From Myxococcales bacterium (GTDB lineage Bacteria; Myxococcota; Myxococcia; Myxococcales; Myxococcaceae), in assembly GCA_016191815.1 (NCBI GenBank), contig JACPVI010000025.1, positions 45,745 to 109,744 of the forward strand: DNA of 64,000 bases, given 5' to 3'. The translations under genes were made by a program, and so were the position numbers. Below are positions 9,138 to 20,000 of the stretch, in pieces; positions within the stretch are counted from its first letter, which is position 1, and each line of letters starts with the position of its first letter. Under the pieces are notes generated by a model that worked only from the letters and a program-made list of their open reading frames with translations, made no database searches and had not been told where the DNA came from.

Positions 9138-11603
9138 TCAGGCCTTGCTCACGCGCACGCAGCACTCCTTGTGCAGCGCCTGGCCCCCGATCGGATCCGC
9201 CTTCGTCGGGCGCAGGGCCCCGTCGGCGGTGCCCGCCCCGCTCGCCACCTTCCCCATGGCCCAGTGTCCAAAGCCGTGCTGCAACCCGACCACCTCGGGG
9301 TGGATCCCCTCGGTGAGCTGCGCCTTCGCCTTCACCTTGCCGTACTTCGACTCCACCCACACCTCGTCGCCGTCCTTGATCCCGAGCTGCCCGGCGGTCT
9401 TGCGGTTGATCTGCAGCGGGTTGGCTGGCTTGAGCTCCACCAGCCAGCGGTTGTTCTGGGTGCGGGTGTGGGTGTGCGTGCTCTCCTTCCAGTTGATCAG
9501 GTAGAGTGGGTAGTCCTTGTCCGGCTGCCAGTCCCTGGGCGCGTACACCGGCAGATCCGAGCAGGGCTTGCCGGTGGCGTCGTTCTTCCCGGCCAGCACG
9601 TTGAGCACGAACTCGACCTTCCCGGTCGGGGTCTGGAAGCCCTTCACCGGCTTGCCATCGAGCATCGTGCCGATCCGCTTGCCGCCTTGGTCCTTGGGCT
9701 TGTCGAGGATGTGCTCGACCTCCAATTCGCCCACCTGCGTCTTGACCACCGCGGCTGTAGCCATCTTGTCGGCGGGGATCTCGCTGGCGTACTTGATGTA
9801 CTTGGTCCCACCCTTGTCGACCCAGGTGGCGCCGGGGAGCTTCTTCATCTGCTCGAGGGTGAGCTTGGGAGCGCCGCTCTTCGACTCGTTCGAGAAGTAC
9901 TCCTCGTACCAGGCGGTGACGCTCTCCACCCGCTGACCCGACAGAGGGCCGACCCAGAAGAAGTCCTTCCCGTCTTGGTCCTTGAGCCCGAGCCGGCGCC
10001 CCAGCTCGACGACGAACTCGTACTCGGCGGGCTGGCCAAAGAGGGGCTTCACCACCGGCTGGCGCAGCCCGAGCACCGGCCAGGTGACCCAGTGGGTGTT
10101 CCAGTCGTACCGCTCGAGGTAGGTGGTGCCGGGCACCACGATGTCGGCGAGCTGCGCCGTCTCGGAGAGGAAGATGTCGTTCACCACCAGGAACTCGAGG
10201 TTGCCGAGCGCCTTGGCCACGGTCTCCTGCCCGGGCACCGACATGATCGGGTTCTGGAAGACGATCACCGCCATCTTCGCCGGGTACTTGCCCTTGCCCT
10301 CGGCGAGCTGGCGGAAAATCTCGCAGTACACGCCCGACTTGTGGAACATCGGGTAGAGCTTGTCGTCTCCGGCGAACCGCGGTGCCTTGGGCTTCTCCAC
10401 GTGCAGGTGGCCGTGCTTGTTGCCGCCCTTGTTGGGCAAGTGGAGCGTCCCTGGGCGGTCGAACCCGCCGGTGAGCCCGGCCAGGCAGGCGATGGCCGCA
10501 CCGCCAGGCACCGCGTTGGAGTGCTGGCCTGGGCCAGACCAGACGTCGACCACGGCGGGCTGGGTCGTCGCGAACTCCCGGGCGATGCGCTCGATGGTGG
10601 CCGCCGGAACGGTGGTGATCTTCTCGGCCCAGTCAGGAGTCTTGTCCTTCACGAATTCCGAGAAGCGGTCGAACCCGTAGCTCCAGCGGGCGACGAACTC
10701 CTTGTCGTACAGCTGGTCGCGGACGATCACGTGGGCCATGGCGAGGGCCATCGCCCCGTCGGTGGCGGGCCGGATCGGCACCCACTCGTCGGCCTTGCGC
10801 GCGGTGGCCGAGTTGAAGGGGTCGACCACCACCAGCTTCGCGCCGCGCTCCCGGGCGCGGGTCATGATCCTCGGCAGGTGGGACCACTTGGTCGCGCCGA
10901 GCGGGTTCCACCCGAAGAGCAGGATGTACCGGGACTGGATCGCATCCATCAGCGGCCGCTCGTCTCCCATCACCGCCTTGAACGAGGCCTTGCGAGCGGT
11001 GTCGCAGAGGTTCGAGTGGTTGGAGTAGTTGGGCGTCCCGAACAGCTCGCAGAAGTCGCCCTGGATGTGGGTGAACGAGTGGTCTTCGGAGAACCACAGC
11101 AGGGCCTCGGGCGTGCCCGCATCGCGGAGGGCCTTCATGCGCGAGGAGACTTCCTGGTAGGCCTCCTCCCAGGAGATCTCCTTCCATCCAGGATCTACTC
11201 CCAGGCCCTTCTTGGGGTTGGTGCGGCGCACCGGCTTGGCCAGCCGGTCCGGATCGTACAGCGTCATCAGCCCCGCATTCCCCTTGGGGCACAGCACCGC
11301 GCCTTCCACCGGGCAATTCTTGAAGAAGTCGTCGGAGATGTTGGAGAAGCCGTTTGGGTTGTGGGAGTTTGGCTTGATCCGCACCACCAGGCCGTCGACG
11401 ACCTGGCACATGATGCCCGACTGCCCGCCGCACATGTTGCAGCAGGAGGGGATCCACTCGCCGGCCTGGAAGTCGTAGCGCTTGTCGACCTCGGCGGCGA
11501 GCGCCTCGGCGGTGCGGGCCCCGAGCAGCCAGGAGAGACCGCCGGCAGCGGCTCCCGCGAGCGCCGATCCAGCGAGGAACTGCCTGCGATTCGTGTCGTT
11601 CAC
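9138..11603 (-). CDS. Tat-exported molybdopterin oxidoreductase, PsrA/PhsA-like catalytic subunit
   Basis: 821-residue catalytic subunit of a complex iron-sulfur molybdoenzyme. A Tat signal (RRQFLAG, twin Arg at residues 6-7) sends it to the periplasm. The N-terminal iron-sulfur motif contains Cys54/55, Cys58, Cys66, Cys97 and CPKG (Cys105). The usual third cysteine of C-x2-C-x3-C is Ser62 here. The probable Mo ligand is the cysteine in HSNLCDT, which excludes the Ser-ligated DMSO reductases and fits polysulfide, thiosulfate, tetrathionate or arsenate reductases. It is last of four genes and its GTG overlaps the NrfD stop (GTGA). The substrate is not determined; quinol-dependent sulfur-compound or metalloid reduction is the best guess. 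Confidence 0.85.
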   Translation of the reverse strand: MNDTNRRQFLAGSALAGAAAGGLSWLLGARTAEALAAEVDKRYDFQAGEWIPSCCNMCGGQSGIMCQVVDGLVVRIKPNSHNPNGFSNISDDFFKNCPVEGAVLCPKGNAGLMTLYDPDRLAKPVRRTNPKKGLGVDPGWKEISWEEAYQEVSSRMKALRDAGTPEALLWFSEDHSFTHIQGDFCELFGTPNYSNHSNLCDTARKASFKAVMGDERPLMDAIQSRYILLFGWNPLGATKWSHLPRIMTRARERGAKLVVVDPFNSATARKADEWVPIRPATDGAMALAMAHVIVRDQLYDKEFVARWSYGFDRFSEFVKDKTPDWAEKITTVPAATIERIAREFATTQPAVVDVWSGPGQHSNAVPGGAAIACLAGLTGGFDRPGTLHLPNKGGNKHGHLHVEKPKAPRFAGDDKLYPMFHKSGVYCEIFRQLAEGKGKYPAKMAVIVFQNPIMSVPGQETVAKALGNLEFLVVNDIFLSETAQLADIVVPGTTYLERYDWNTHWVTWPVLGLRQPVVKPLFGQPAEYEFVVELGRRLGLKDQDGKDFFWVGPLSGQRVESVTAWYEEYFSNESKSGAPKLTLEQMKKLPGATWVDKGGTKYIKYASEIPADKMATAAVVKTQVGELEVEHILDKPKDQGGKRIGTMLDGKPVKGFQTPTGKVEFVLNVLAGKNDATGKPCSDLPVYAPRDWQPDKDYPLYLINWKESTHTHTRTQNNRWLVELKPANPLQINRKTAGQLGIKDGDEVWVESKYGKVKAKAQLTEGIHPEVVGLQHGFGHWAMGKVASGAGTADGALRPTKADPIGGQALHKECCVRVSKA

Positions 11604-12964
11604 AGGTCACCTCCGCTCGAGACGTGTCCGGCCGCGGCGGCAGGACGGCCCTCCGCCTTGGCGTGAATCGGGGGCGGCCCGGCAGCCGCCGTGGAATGGT
11701 CTCCCGCCAACTGTTCGGCCTCATCGAGCGGCAAGAGCCGTCGCGCAACGAAGAACAGCCAGGTGCCGATGGCGACCACCCCCAGCCCCACCAGCCATTC
11801 GTTGCCGCTGGGGAAGTAGCCGCGGACAAACCGCAGGTGGTGGTAGGCATCCGGCAGGGTTGCGAACTCCGGCTCGATCTGCGCGGGGACGACGATGTTG
11901 AGCCGCACGCCGATGATTCCGAAGACCACCAGCAGCCCCGCGATCGCCAGCGGGCCGATGGCGTTGCCGGTCCGCTTCCCGAGCACGACGAGGATCGGCA
12001 CCACCGCGCCCAAGCCCACCTGGACGAACCAGAAGATCCACCAGAAGGGGCCGAACATGATCTGGTGCCACCCGGCCACGTGGTGGGGGATGCCGCCGTA
12101 GAACACCACCAGCATCTCGGAGCCGAGCAGCAGGAGATCGAGCGCGACCACTCCCACCGTGAGCCGGCCGAGCGAACGTACGAGGTCGAGCTTCTGCGCC
12201 TTGGGGAGTCGCGAGCTGATGGCGGTGAGGAACGTGAGCAGCGCACCGCCCGAGGCCAGCGCGGACACCAGGAAGACGATCGGGAAGAGGCCCGTGTACC
12301 AGGTGGGGCGCGACTTCACGACGGCGAAGATCGCGCCGGTGCCTCCGTGCACGCCGATGGCGATCGGGATGCCGATGATCCCGAGGAGCAGCATCCAGCG
12401 GGCGGCCTTGCTGCGCCAGGCCTTCTCCTCCGCCTCGCCGGCGAAGGCGAGCTTCTTGGCCAGTCCCGCAAGGGGGCCGCCGCTGTGGGCGCGCCTGGCC
12501 AGCGCCGGCCGGAGCACCAGGTACAGCTCGGCGATGATCACCACCGAGTAGGCAAGGTAGAGGGCCGACTCCCACGCCAGGACCGAGCTGTAGTTCCAGT
12601 AGGCGAAGACGTTGAGGAACCGCGCCGGGTGGCCCAGGTCGATCCAGATGAGCAGCATGCCGAGGACCAGGCACCCGAGCGCCTGGAGGAGCGCGAGCGG
12701 CCCGGCCGCCTCGAACCGCTTCATCCCGAAGACGTAGATCAGGGTCGAGAGGAGGAAGGAGCCGGCCGACAGCCCGATGAAGTAGATGTACAGCGAGATC
12801 CACAGTCCCCAGGGGACGTGCTGGGTCAAGTGGGTGACGATCAGGCCCTCGCTGAACCGGACCGACAAGGCCCAGATCCCAACCGCGGACAGGGCCAAAA
12901 GCACCACATGGCCGAGGAGGCGTGACGACCGCCCCTCGTTCGCCGCTTGCAGGGTGTTGGTCAT
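11600..12964 (-). CDS. NrfD/PsrC-like polytopic membrane subunit
   Basis: 454-residue integral membrane protein of the NrfD/PsrC family, which passes electrons between the quinone pool and the ferredoxin-like subunit. About nine or ten hydrophobic segments are visible, the first near residues 22-42. Typical family segments include WGLWISLYIYFIGLSAGSF and FAYWNYSSVLAWES. It lies between the ferredoxin and the molybdoenzyme, completing the expected catalytic-ferredoxin-anchor set. The ATG at 12964 has GAGGAG 7 bases upstream; a TTG five codons earlier is less likely. The stop overlaps the next start by 4 bases. Confidence 0.88.
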   Translation of the reverse strand: MTNTLQAANEGRSSRLLGHVVLLALSAVGIWALSVRFSEGLIVTHLTQHVPWGLWISLYIYFIGLSAGSFLLSTLIYVFGMKRFEAAGPLALLQALGCLVLGMLLIWIDLGHPARFLNVFAYWNYSSVLAWESALYLAYSVVIIAELYLVLRPALARRAHSGGPLAGLAKKLAFAGEAEEKAWRSKAARWMLLLGIIGIPIAIGVHGGTGAIFAVVKSRPTWYTGLFPIVFLVSALASGGALLTFLTAISSRLPKAQKLDLVRSLGRLTVGVVALDLLLLGSEMLVVFYGGIPHHVAGWHQIMFGPFWWIFWFVQVGLGAVVPILVVLGKRTGNAIGPLAIAGLLVVFGIIGVRLNIVVPAQIEPEFATLPDAYHHLRFVRGYFPSGNEWLVGLGVVAIGTWLFFVARRLLPLDEAEQLAGDHSTAAAGPPPIHAKAEGRPAAAAGHVSSGGDL

Positions 12965-12975
12965 CGTCGGGCTCC

Positions 12976-13815
12976 TCAAGCGGGCAGGTAGTAGACGGCG
13001 GGTTCGTTCCCCAGCTCTTCTTTGAGCCGGTAGGGGCTGCGCTTGGCGAGCAGCGCCTGCATCTTCTCGCCGTGGACGAGGCAGGTCGCCTCCGGGTTCT
13101 TCAGATCCCCGAAGTGAATCGCCTTGCCCATGCAGGTGCGCGCGCAGGCGGTGGGCTCACGGTAGTCGCCGTTCTCGTCTTGCAGGTGCAGGCAGAAAGT
13201 GCACTTGCGGACGTTGCCGGAGGGGCTCTTGCCCTTGGCCCGGGTGCCGTAGGCGGCGCCGTACTCGCTGGAGGGGATAAGGTTGTAGCCGTTCTTCGCG
13301 TCGGCGATGTAGTCGTGGCCGTAGTCGAAGGAGCGCGCGCCGTAGGGGCAGGCCGCGATGCAGTAGCGGCAGCCGATGCACCGCTTGTAGTCCACCGCCA
13401 CGATGCCGTCGGCCCGGTGGTAGGTGGCGCCGGTGGGGCACACCTTCGAGCACGAGGACTTCTCGCACTGCATGCAGGGACGGAAGAAGGCGGTCCTTCG
13501 GACATGCGGGAAGGTTCCGGCCTCCTCCTCGAGGAATACTCCGTACGCCACGCCGGGTGGGGTCTTGTTCTCGTTCTTGCAGGCGATCGTGCAGGCCTTG
13601 CAAGCGATGCAGCGCTTGAGGTCGATCACCATGCCCCAGCGGCGGGTCTGGGCGCCTTCCGCCCTTGGGGAGGTGGTCTTGCAGCCCCCGAGCGATGCGA
13701 CGGCCGCGAGCGCGGCGCCGCCTCCTAGGAGACCGAGCAGCTTGCGCCGATCGGGGGGGGACGACGGCTCGGCATCGGCCTGCGGGGTGGGGGTGTCGTT
13801 CTCTTCCCTGGCCAT
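12976..13815 (-). CDS. Four-cluster [4Fe-4S] ferredoxin subunit (PsrB/TtrB/NrfC-like)
   Basis: 279-residue electron-transfer subunit. Cysteine groups occur as CIACKACTIAC, CMQCEKSSCSKVC, CIGCRYCIAAC and CTFCLHL...CARTC, enough for four [4Fe-4S] clusters in the DMSO-reductase-B arrangement. The N-terminus has a DRRKLLGLLGG stretch and a hydrophobic core ending in SLGGC, so it reads as a twin-arginine signal with a lipobox, or as an uncleaved anchor. It should bridge the molybdoenzyme and the NrfD subunit at the periplasmic face. GGAGGAG overlaps the porin stop and serves this ATG; the gap to the porin is 9 bases. Confidence 0.9.
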   Translation of the reverse strand: MAREENDTPTPQADAEPSSPPDRRKLLGLLGGGAALAAVASLGGCKTTSPRAEGAQTRRWGMVIDLKRCIACKACTIACKNENKTPPGVAYGVFLEEEAGTFPHVRRTAFFRPCMQCEKSSCSKVCPTGATYHRADGIVAVDYKRCIGCRYCIAACPYGARSFDYGHDYIADAKNGYNLIPSSEYGAAYGTRAKGKSPSGNVRKCTFCLHLQDENGDYREPTACARTCMGKAIHFGDLKNPEATCLVHGEKMQALLAKRSPYRLKEELGNEPAVYYLPA

Positions 13816-13824
13816 GGGCTCCTC

Positions 13825-15102
13825 CTAGAACTTGACCTCGGTCTGCAGCATCACGCGCTCCTCCGAGGGCTTGCCGGCATTCGACTGGAAGCGCACCCGC
13901 TCGTAGTCGAGGATCGATTGCAAGTGCTTGTTCCAGCGGTAAGAGGCGCCGCCGATCCAGAGGTCGACGTCGTTGTTGGCCACCGCCGAGTCCGGATCGA
14001 GGTGGTCCCACCGGGCGATCAGCTCCCACCGCGTGGGGTAGTCGCCGTCCATGAGCGCGCCCAGGTTGAGCATGCCGAACACGGAGTAGCCATTGGCGCT
14101 GGCTTCGTTCCCGGCATTCTGGGAGAGGCTGGGGTAGCGGGACTTCATCTTGTCCGCCGGATCGGTGGCCAACAGGTACTCGGCGGCGATGAGGCCCTTG
14201 CCTTCCTGCTTGTAGCCGAGTTGCACCATGTACCTACGCTTGTTGTTCATCGGGGCCGGCGCGTCGTCGTAGTAGCCGATGCTGCCGAAGCCGCTGATGA
14301 AGAGGCCGGAGAGCGACTTCATCGAGGCGAGCGGGTTCAAGGTGAGCCGGCCGTGGATTTCCTTCCGCTTGCCGATCTCGTTCTTCTTCCAGCCCTCGCC
14401 GTTGCCGACGTTGATCTGGAAGTTTCCATAGCCCGAGGGCAGCTTGGCGCTGAACGAACCGCCCAGGTCGGTCGAGGTCATGTAGCCCGTCCGGTCCGGG
14501 AAAATCGTTCCCTGGAAGCGGTAGCCCCACACGCCTTCCTCGTACGGCACCCAGGGGAGGTTGACCTGGCCGAGCTTGAGCGAGGTCCCCTCCATCAAGA
14601 GGTTCTGGATGTCGATGTAGATGCCCTTGGTGGCGACGTCGAAGTAGTCGGTCCCGCTCTCGCGCAGATCGCCGCCCTCGAGGGTGAGCGAGAAGACGAT
14701 GTCGTCCGTCAGCTTGGCGTCGGTGGTCAGGTAGATGCGGTCGACGTCGAACTCGTTGTAGTTGGCCCGGTTCGGGTCGATCTCGTACGAGTACCGGAGG
14801 TAGGCCTTCCCGGAGAACTTGATCCGGTCGGTCCACGGCGACTCCTTCTTCGGCTCTGGCTTTACCTCCGGCGGCTTCACCTCCGCGGCCTTCACCTCAG
14901 GGGCTTTCACCTCCGCGGGTTTGGCCTCTGCAGGCTTCGCCTCGGCAGCCGGAGCGGCCGGCTTTGCCTCTTCGGCGACCTTTGCGGGAGCTTCGGCGGG
15001 AGCCGCGGGCGCGGGTTCCGGGGTTCCCTGCGCCCATGCCGCCGGCACCCACAAGGCGGCTGGACCCAACAGCGCGTACGCCACCAGTCGAACCAAGCTC
15101 AC
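13825..15102 (-). CDS. Outer-membrane porin (OprO/P-like) with AKPAE spacer
   Basis: 425 residues with an N-terminal signal peptide ending near AWAQ. A 60-residue Ala/Pro/Lys/Glu-rich spacer (repeats of the type AKPAE and VKxPE) comes next, then a beta-barrel typical of phosphate-selective-porin-like proteins: alternating strands, many Tyr/Gly/Asn, and a terminal Phe (LQTEVKF). The GTG at 15102 is preceded by GGGAGG at ideal spacing; upstream in-frame sequence does not look coding. As first gene of the molybdoenzyme operon it may admit the electron acceptor to the periplasm. The spacer could cross the periplasm or bind peptidoglycan; that part is inference. Confidence 0.85.
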   Translation of the reverse strand: MSLVRLVAYALLGPAALWVPAAWAQGTPEPAPAAPAEAPAKVAEEAKPAAPAAEAKPAEAKPAEVKAPEVKAAEVKPPEVKPEPKKESPWTDRIKFSGKAYLRYSYEIDPNRANYNEFDVDRIYLTTDAKLTDDIVFSLTLEGGDLRESGTDYFDVATKGIYIDIQNLLMEGTSLKLGQVNLPWVPYEEGVWGYRFQGTIFPDRTGYMTSTDLGGSFSAKLPSGYGNFQINVGNGEGWKKNEIGKRKEIHGRLTLNPLASMKSLSGLFISGFGSIGYYDDAPAPMNNKRRYMVQLGYKQEGKGLIAAEYLLATDPADKMKSRYPSLSQNAGNEASANGYSVFGMLNLGALMDGDYPTRWELIARWDHLDPDSAVANNDVDLWIGGASYRWNKHLQSILDYERVRFQSNAGKPSEERVMLQTEVKF

Positions 15103-15144
15103 GTGCGTCCTCCCGGCGAGAAGAAAAGATGAACTAGAGCCATT

Positions 15145-15154
15145 CTTACGTAAG
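15145..15154. promoter_or_regulatory. CTTACGTAAG palindrome upstream of the porin operon
   Basis: A perfect 10-bp palindrome 42 bases before the porin start, in a locally AT-rich patch (15121-15170) that also holds CATAAT on the minus strand. It is a plausible operator of the respiratory operon; it does not match the FNR, CRP or NarL consensus. Confidence 0.4.
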
Positions 15155-15281
15155 CAAACATTATGCCCGACCGCAAGCAAAAGCCTGGGCAACACGCCGA
15201 CGTAGCCAAGTAGTTGCCGTGGAAACTGATCCGCCCCTCGTGGGATTGGAACGATACCCGAGCGGCAAGCCGGCGGGACGC

Positions 15282-15309
15282 AAAAAACTGCGGGCGACCG
15301 CCACCCGCC
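15282..15309 (-). terminator. Rho-independent terminator after the TPR kinase gene
   Basis: On the minus strand a stem GCGGGT/GCCCGC with a 7-base loop is followed by AGTTTTTT. It lies about 30 bases after the kinase stop. A second T7 run (15311-15317) lies between it and the stop. Confidence 0.7.
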
Positions 15310-15338
15310 GAAAAAAATGCGCTTCGCCCCCCACCGGC

Positions 15339-18344
<3,006 letters not shown>

Positions 18345-18347
18345 TCC

Positions 18348-19877
18348 TCACTCCTCGAAGGACGGTCTCTTCAGCTCAGGCTGCGGCGGCTCGGGCGACA
18401 CGGCGGACGGACTCGGGGACGGGTCGGCCGGTGGGGCGGGCTCCTTTCGTGCCAGGCGCGACTTCACCCGCTCGCCCCGCGTGGCCTTCTTCGACCGCGG
18501 CGCCGGAGGCGGTTCCTTTGCGAGCGGGACAACCTCTGACGGAGAAAGAGCCGTGGCAGCAGCGGAGGAGGCCGGCAGCGGCTGATCGAGCTCCGGTGGC
18601 GCGCTGACGGAAGCCGGCGCCGGCGGCTGTGGAGCCGAGACCGCCGGAGGGTTGATTGGCCCGGGGGATTCGAACCGCACCGGCCCGGCAGGAAGCAGTA
18701 CGTACGCGGAAGCCGCGACTGCGGCCAGCAAGGCGGCGGCGAGCATCACCCACGGGAGATGTCCGCGTCCCCCGACGGATAGCGGCGCCGGTGCCTGGAG
18801 ATCGGAGTCGCGTCGGGCGAAGTCATTTCGCGACAGCCGTTGCACCACCGCGTCGAAGCGGGCGCTGTCCATCCTCCGCCGCTTCGGTGCGGCGGGACGG
18901 GGCTCGGCATCTGCGCTGGGAGTCGGCTCGGGCTCGGCAGGCTCTGCGCACGGCCCGTCGGAGAGGACGTATCCCGGTGGCAGCTCCTCACCGAGCACGA
19001 GTGGGCCCGCTCCGCCGCCCGCGGGATGACCATCGGGCACTGCGCGCGCCGCCGCGCCGAGCAGCACGCCCACCACTGGCTGTCCCCAAGCGTCGGCTAC
19101 GTCGCGGGCGCTCGGGCGCATGAACGGATCGGGGTGGAGCATCCGGGAAAGACTCCCCCGGAGGATCTCGGGGAGGGTTTCGGGGATTGCCGGACGCCAC
19201 TGGCCGGTGGCGATCGCGTGCAGCGCGCCCAGCACGTTGGAGTCGGGCGGGGGGCTCCCCGAGCACAGGCAGAGCACCACGGCGAGCGAGTAGACGTCGG
19301 CAGCGGACGAGGCGGGCAGTCCGCGGGCACACTCGGGCGAGAGGCAAGGAGCTTTGCGCTTGAGCGCGGCCAGCGCCCGCTCCCCGCCGCGACGGTCGGT
19401 GAGGCGGTCCACCATGACGAGCGGCGTGTCCCAGAGGATCGACCGCCCGCCCCCGAGCACCAGCACCGAGTCGGTGCCCAGCTCGCCGTGGAAGAAGCGT
19501 TCGGCGTGCAAGGTAGCCAGCGCGTCGGAGAGATCGGCGCCGATGGAGCGGAGCTGCGGCACCACCTCGGCCGGGGCGAACGCCGAGAGCAGCTTGCCCT
19601 CGGGGAAGTCCATCGCCACGAAGGCCTGATCCCCCACCGTCCCGGTGTCGCGGATCTTCGGCAGGGTGGGGTGGAGCGGCATCTCCTGGAGCGCCTTGGT
19701 GGCGCGCTCGCCGTTGGCCGCCAGCGGGACGAAGCGAATGGCCATGCGCCGCCCGGTGCTCCGCTCCTCGGCGCACTCGAGCTTGCCGGCGCCCTCGCAC
19801 CGCAGGGGCGAGCGGATCCGGTACCGGGTGTCGAGCACCGTGCCGGTTCGCGCCTCCAGGGTGCTGGCCGTTGCCAT
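18348..19877 (-). CDS. Membrane pseudokinase
   Basis: 509 residues resembling the C-lobe and N-lobe order of Hanks kinases but with the catalytic residues lost. The beta-3 lysine is Arg48 (RMAIRFV), HRDxKxxN has become HGELGTDS (residues 130-137), and DFG has become WDT (149-151). The helical landmarks DVYSLAVVLC and RPSARDVADA remain. A Pro-rich linker leads to one membrane span (VMLAAALLAAVAASAYVLL), then a Pro/Ala/Lys tail. It probably binds rather than phosphorylates, perhaps regulating the intact kinase encoded 3 bases downstream. The ATG at 19877 has GGAGG at 7 bases; an upstream GTG adds 7 residues. Confidence 0.85.
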   Translation of the reverse strand: MATASTLEARTGTVLDTRYRIRSPLRCEGAGKLECAEERSTGRRMAIRFVPLAANGERATKALQEMPLHPTLPKIRDTGTVGDQAFVAMDFPEGKLLSAFAPAEVVPQLRSIGADLSDALATLHAERFFHGELGTDSVLVLGGGRSILWDTPLVMVDRLTDRRGGERALAALKRKAPCLSPECARGLPASSAADVYSLAVVLCLCSGSPPPDSNVLGALHAIATGQWRPAIPETLPEILRGSLSRMLHPDPFMRPSARDVADAWGQPVVGVLLGAAARAVPDGHPAGGGAGPLVLGEELPPGYVLSDGPCAEPAEPEPTPSADAEPRPAAPKRRRMDSARFDAVVQRLSRNDFARRDSDLQAPAPLSVGGRGHLPWVMLAAALLAAVAASAYVLLPAGPVRFESPGPINPPAVSAPQPPAPASVSAPPELDQPLPASSAAATALSPSEVVPLAKEPPPAPRSKKATRGERVKSRLARKEPAPPADPSPSPSAVSPEPPQPELKRPSFEE

Positions 19878-19956
19878 CGCGCTGCCTCCAGGGGCCAATC
19901 TCGCCGCCCGCCAGATGGGACACGCGGGGCAGGGGCCCTGTGCAACGCGTTGACAG

Positions 19957-19978
19957 TGTGGTGCAAGGTGGCACCACA
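19957..19978. other. 8-bp hairpin between the two pseudokinase genes
   Basis: TGTGGTGC and GCACCACA form a perfect stem around a 6-base loop, in the 123-base gap between the two genes. There is no T-run on either side, so its role (terminator, RNA processing or operator) is open. Confidence 0.35.
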
Positions 19979-20000
19979 GGCGTGCCGGATTCCGAGACCG

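Noticed and set aside
8614..15102. Complete arsenic resistance or respiration island
   Set aside because: Only an ArsC-like gene is present; no arsR, arsB, acr3 or clear arrA signature, so the link to the molybdoenzyme operon stays speculative.
15180..15240. Sigma-54 promoter before the porin operon
   Set aside because: GG and GC elements occur, but none with the required 10-base spacing.
18655..18680. GGGGGATTCGAAC resembling a tRNA T-arm
   Set aside because: It lies inside the pseudokinase coding sequence and lacks a variable arm or any pairing stem; chance match.
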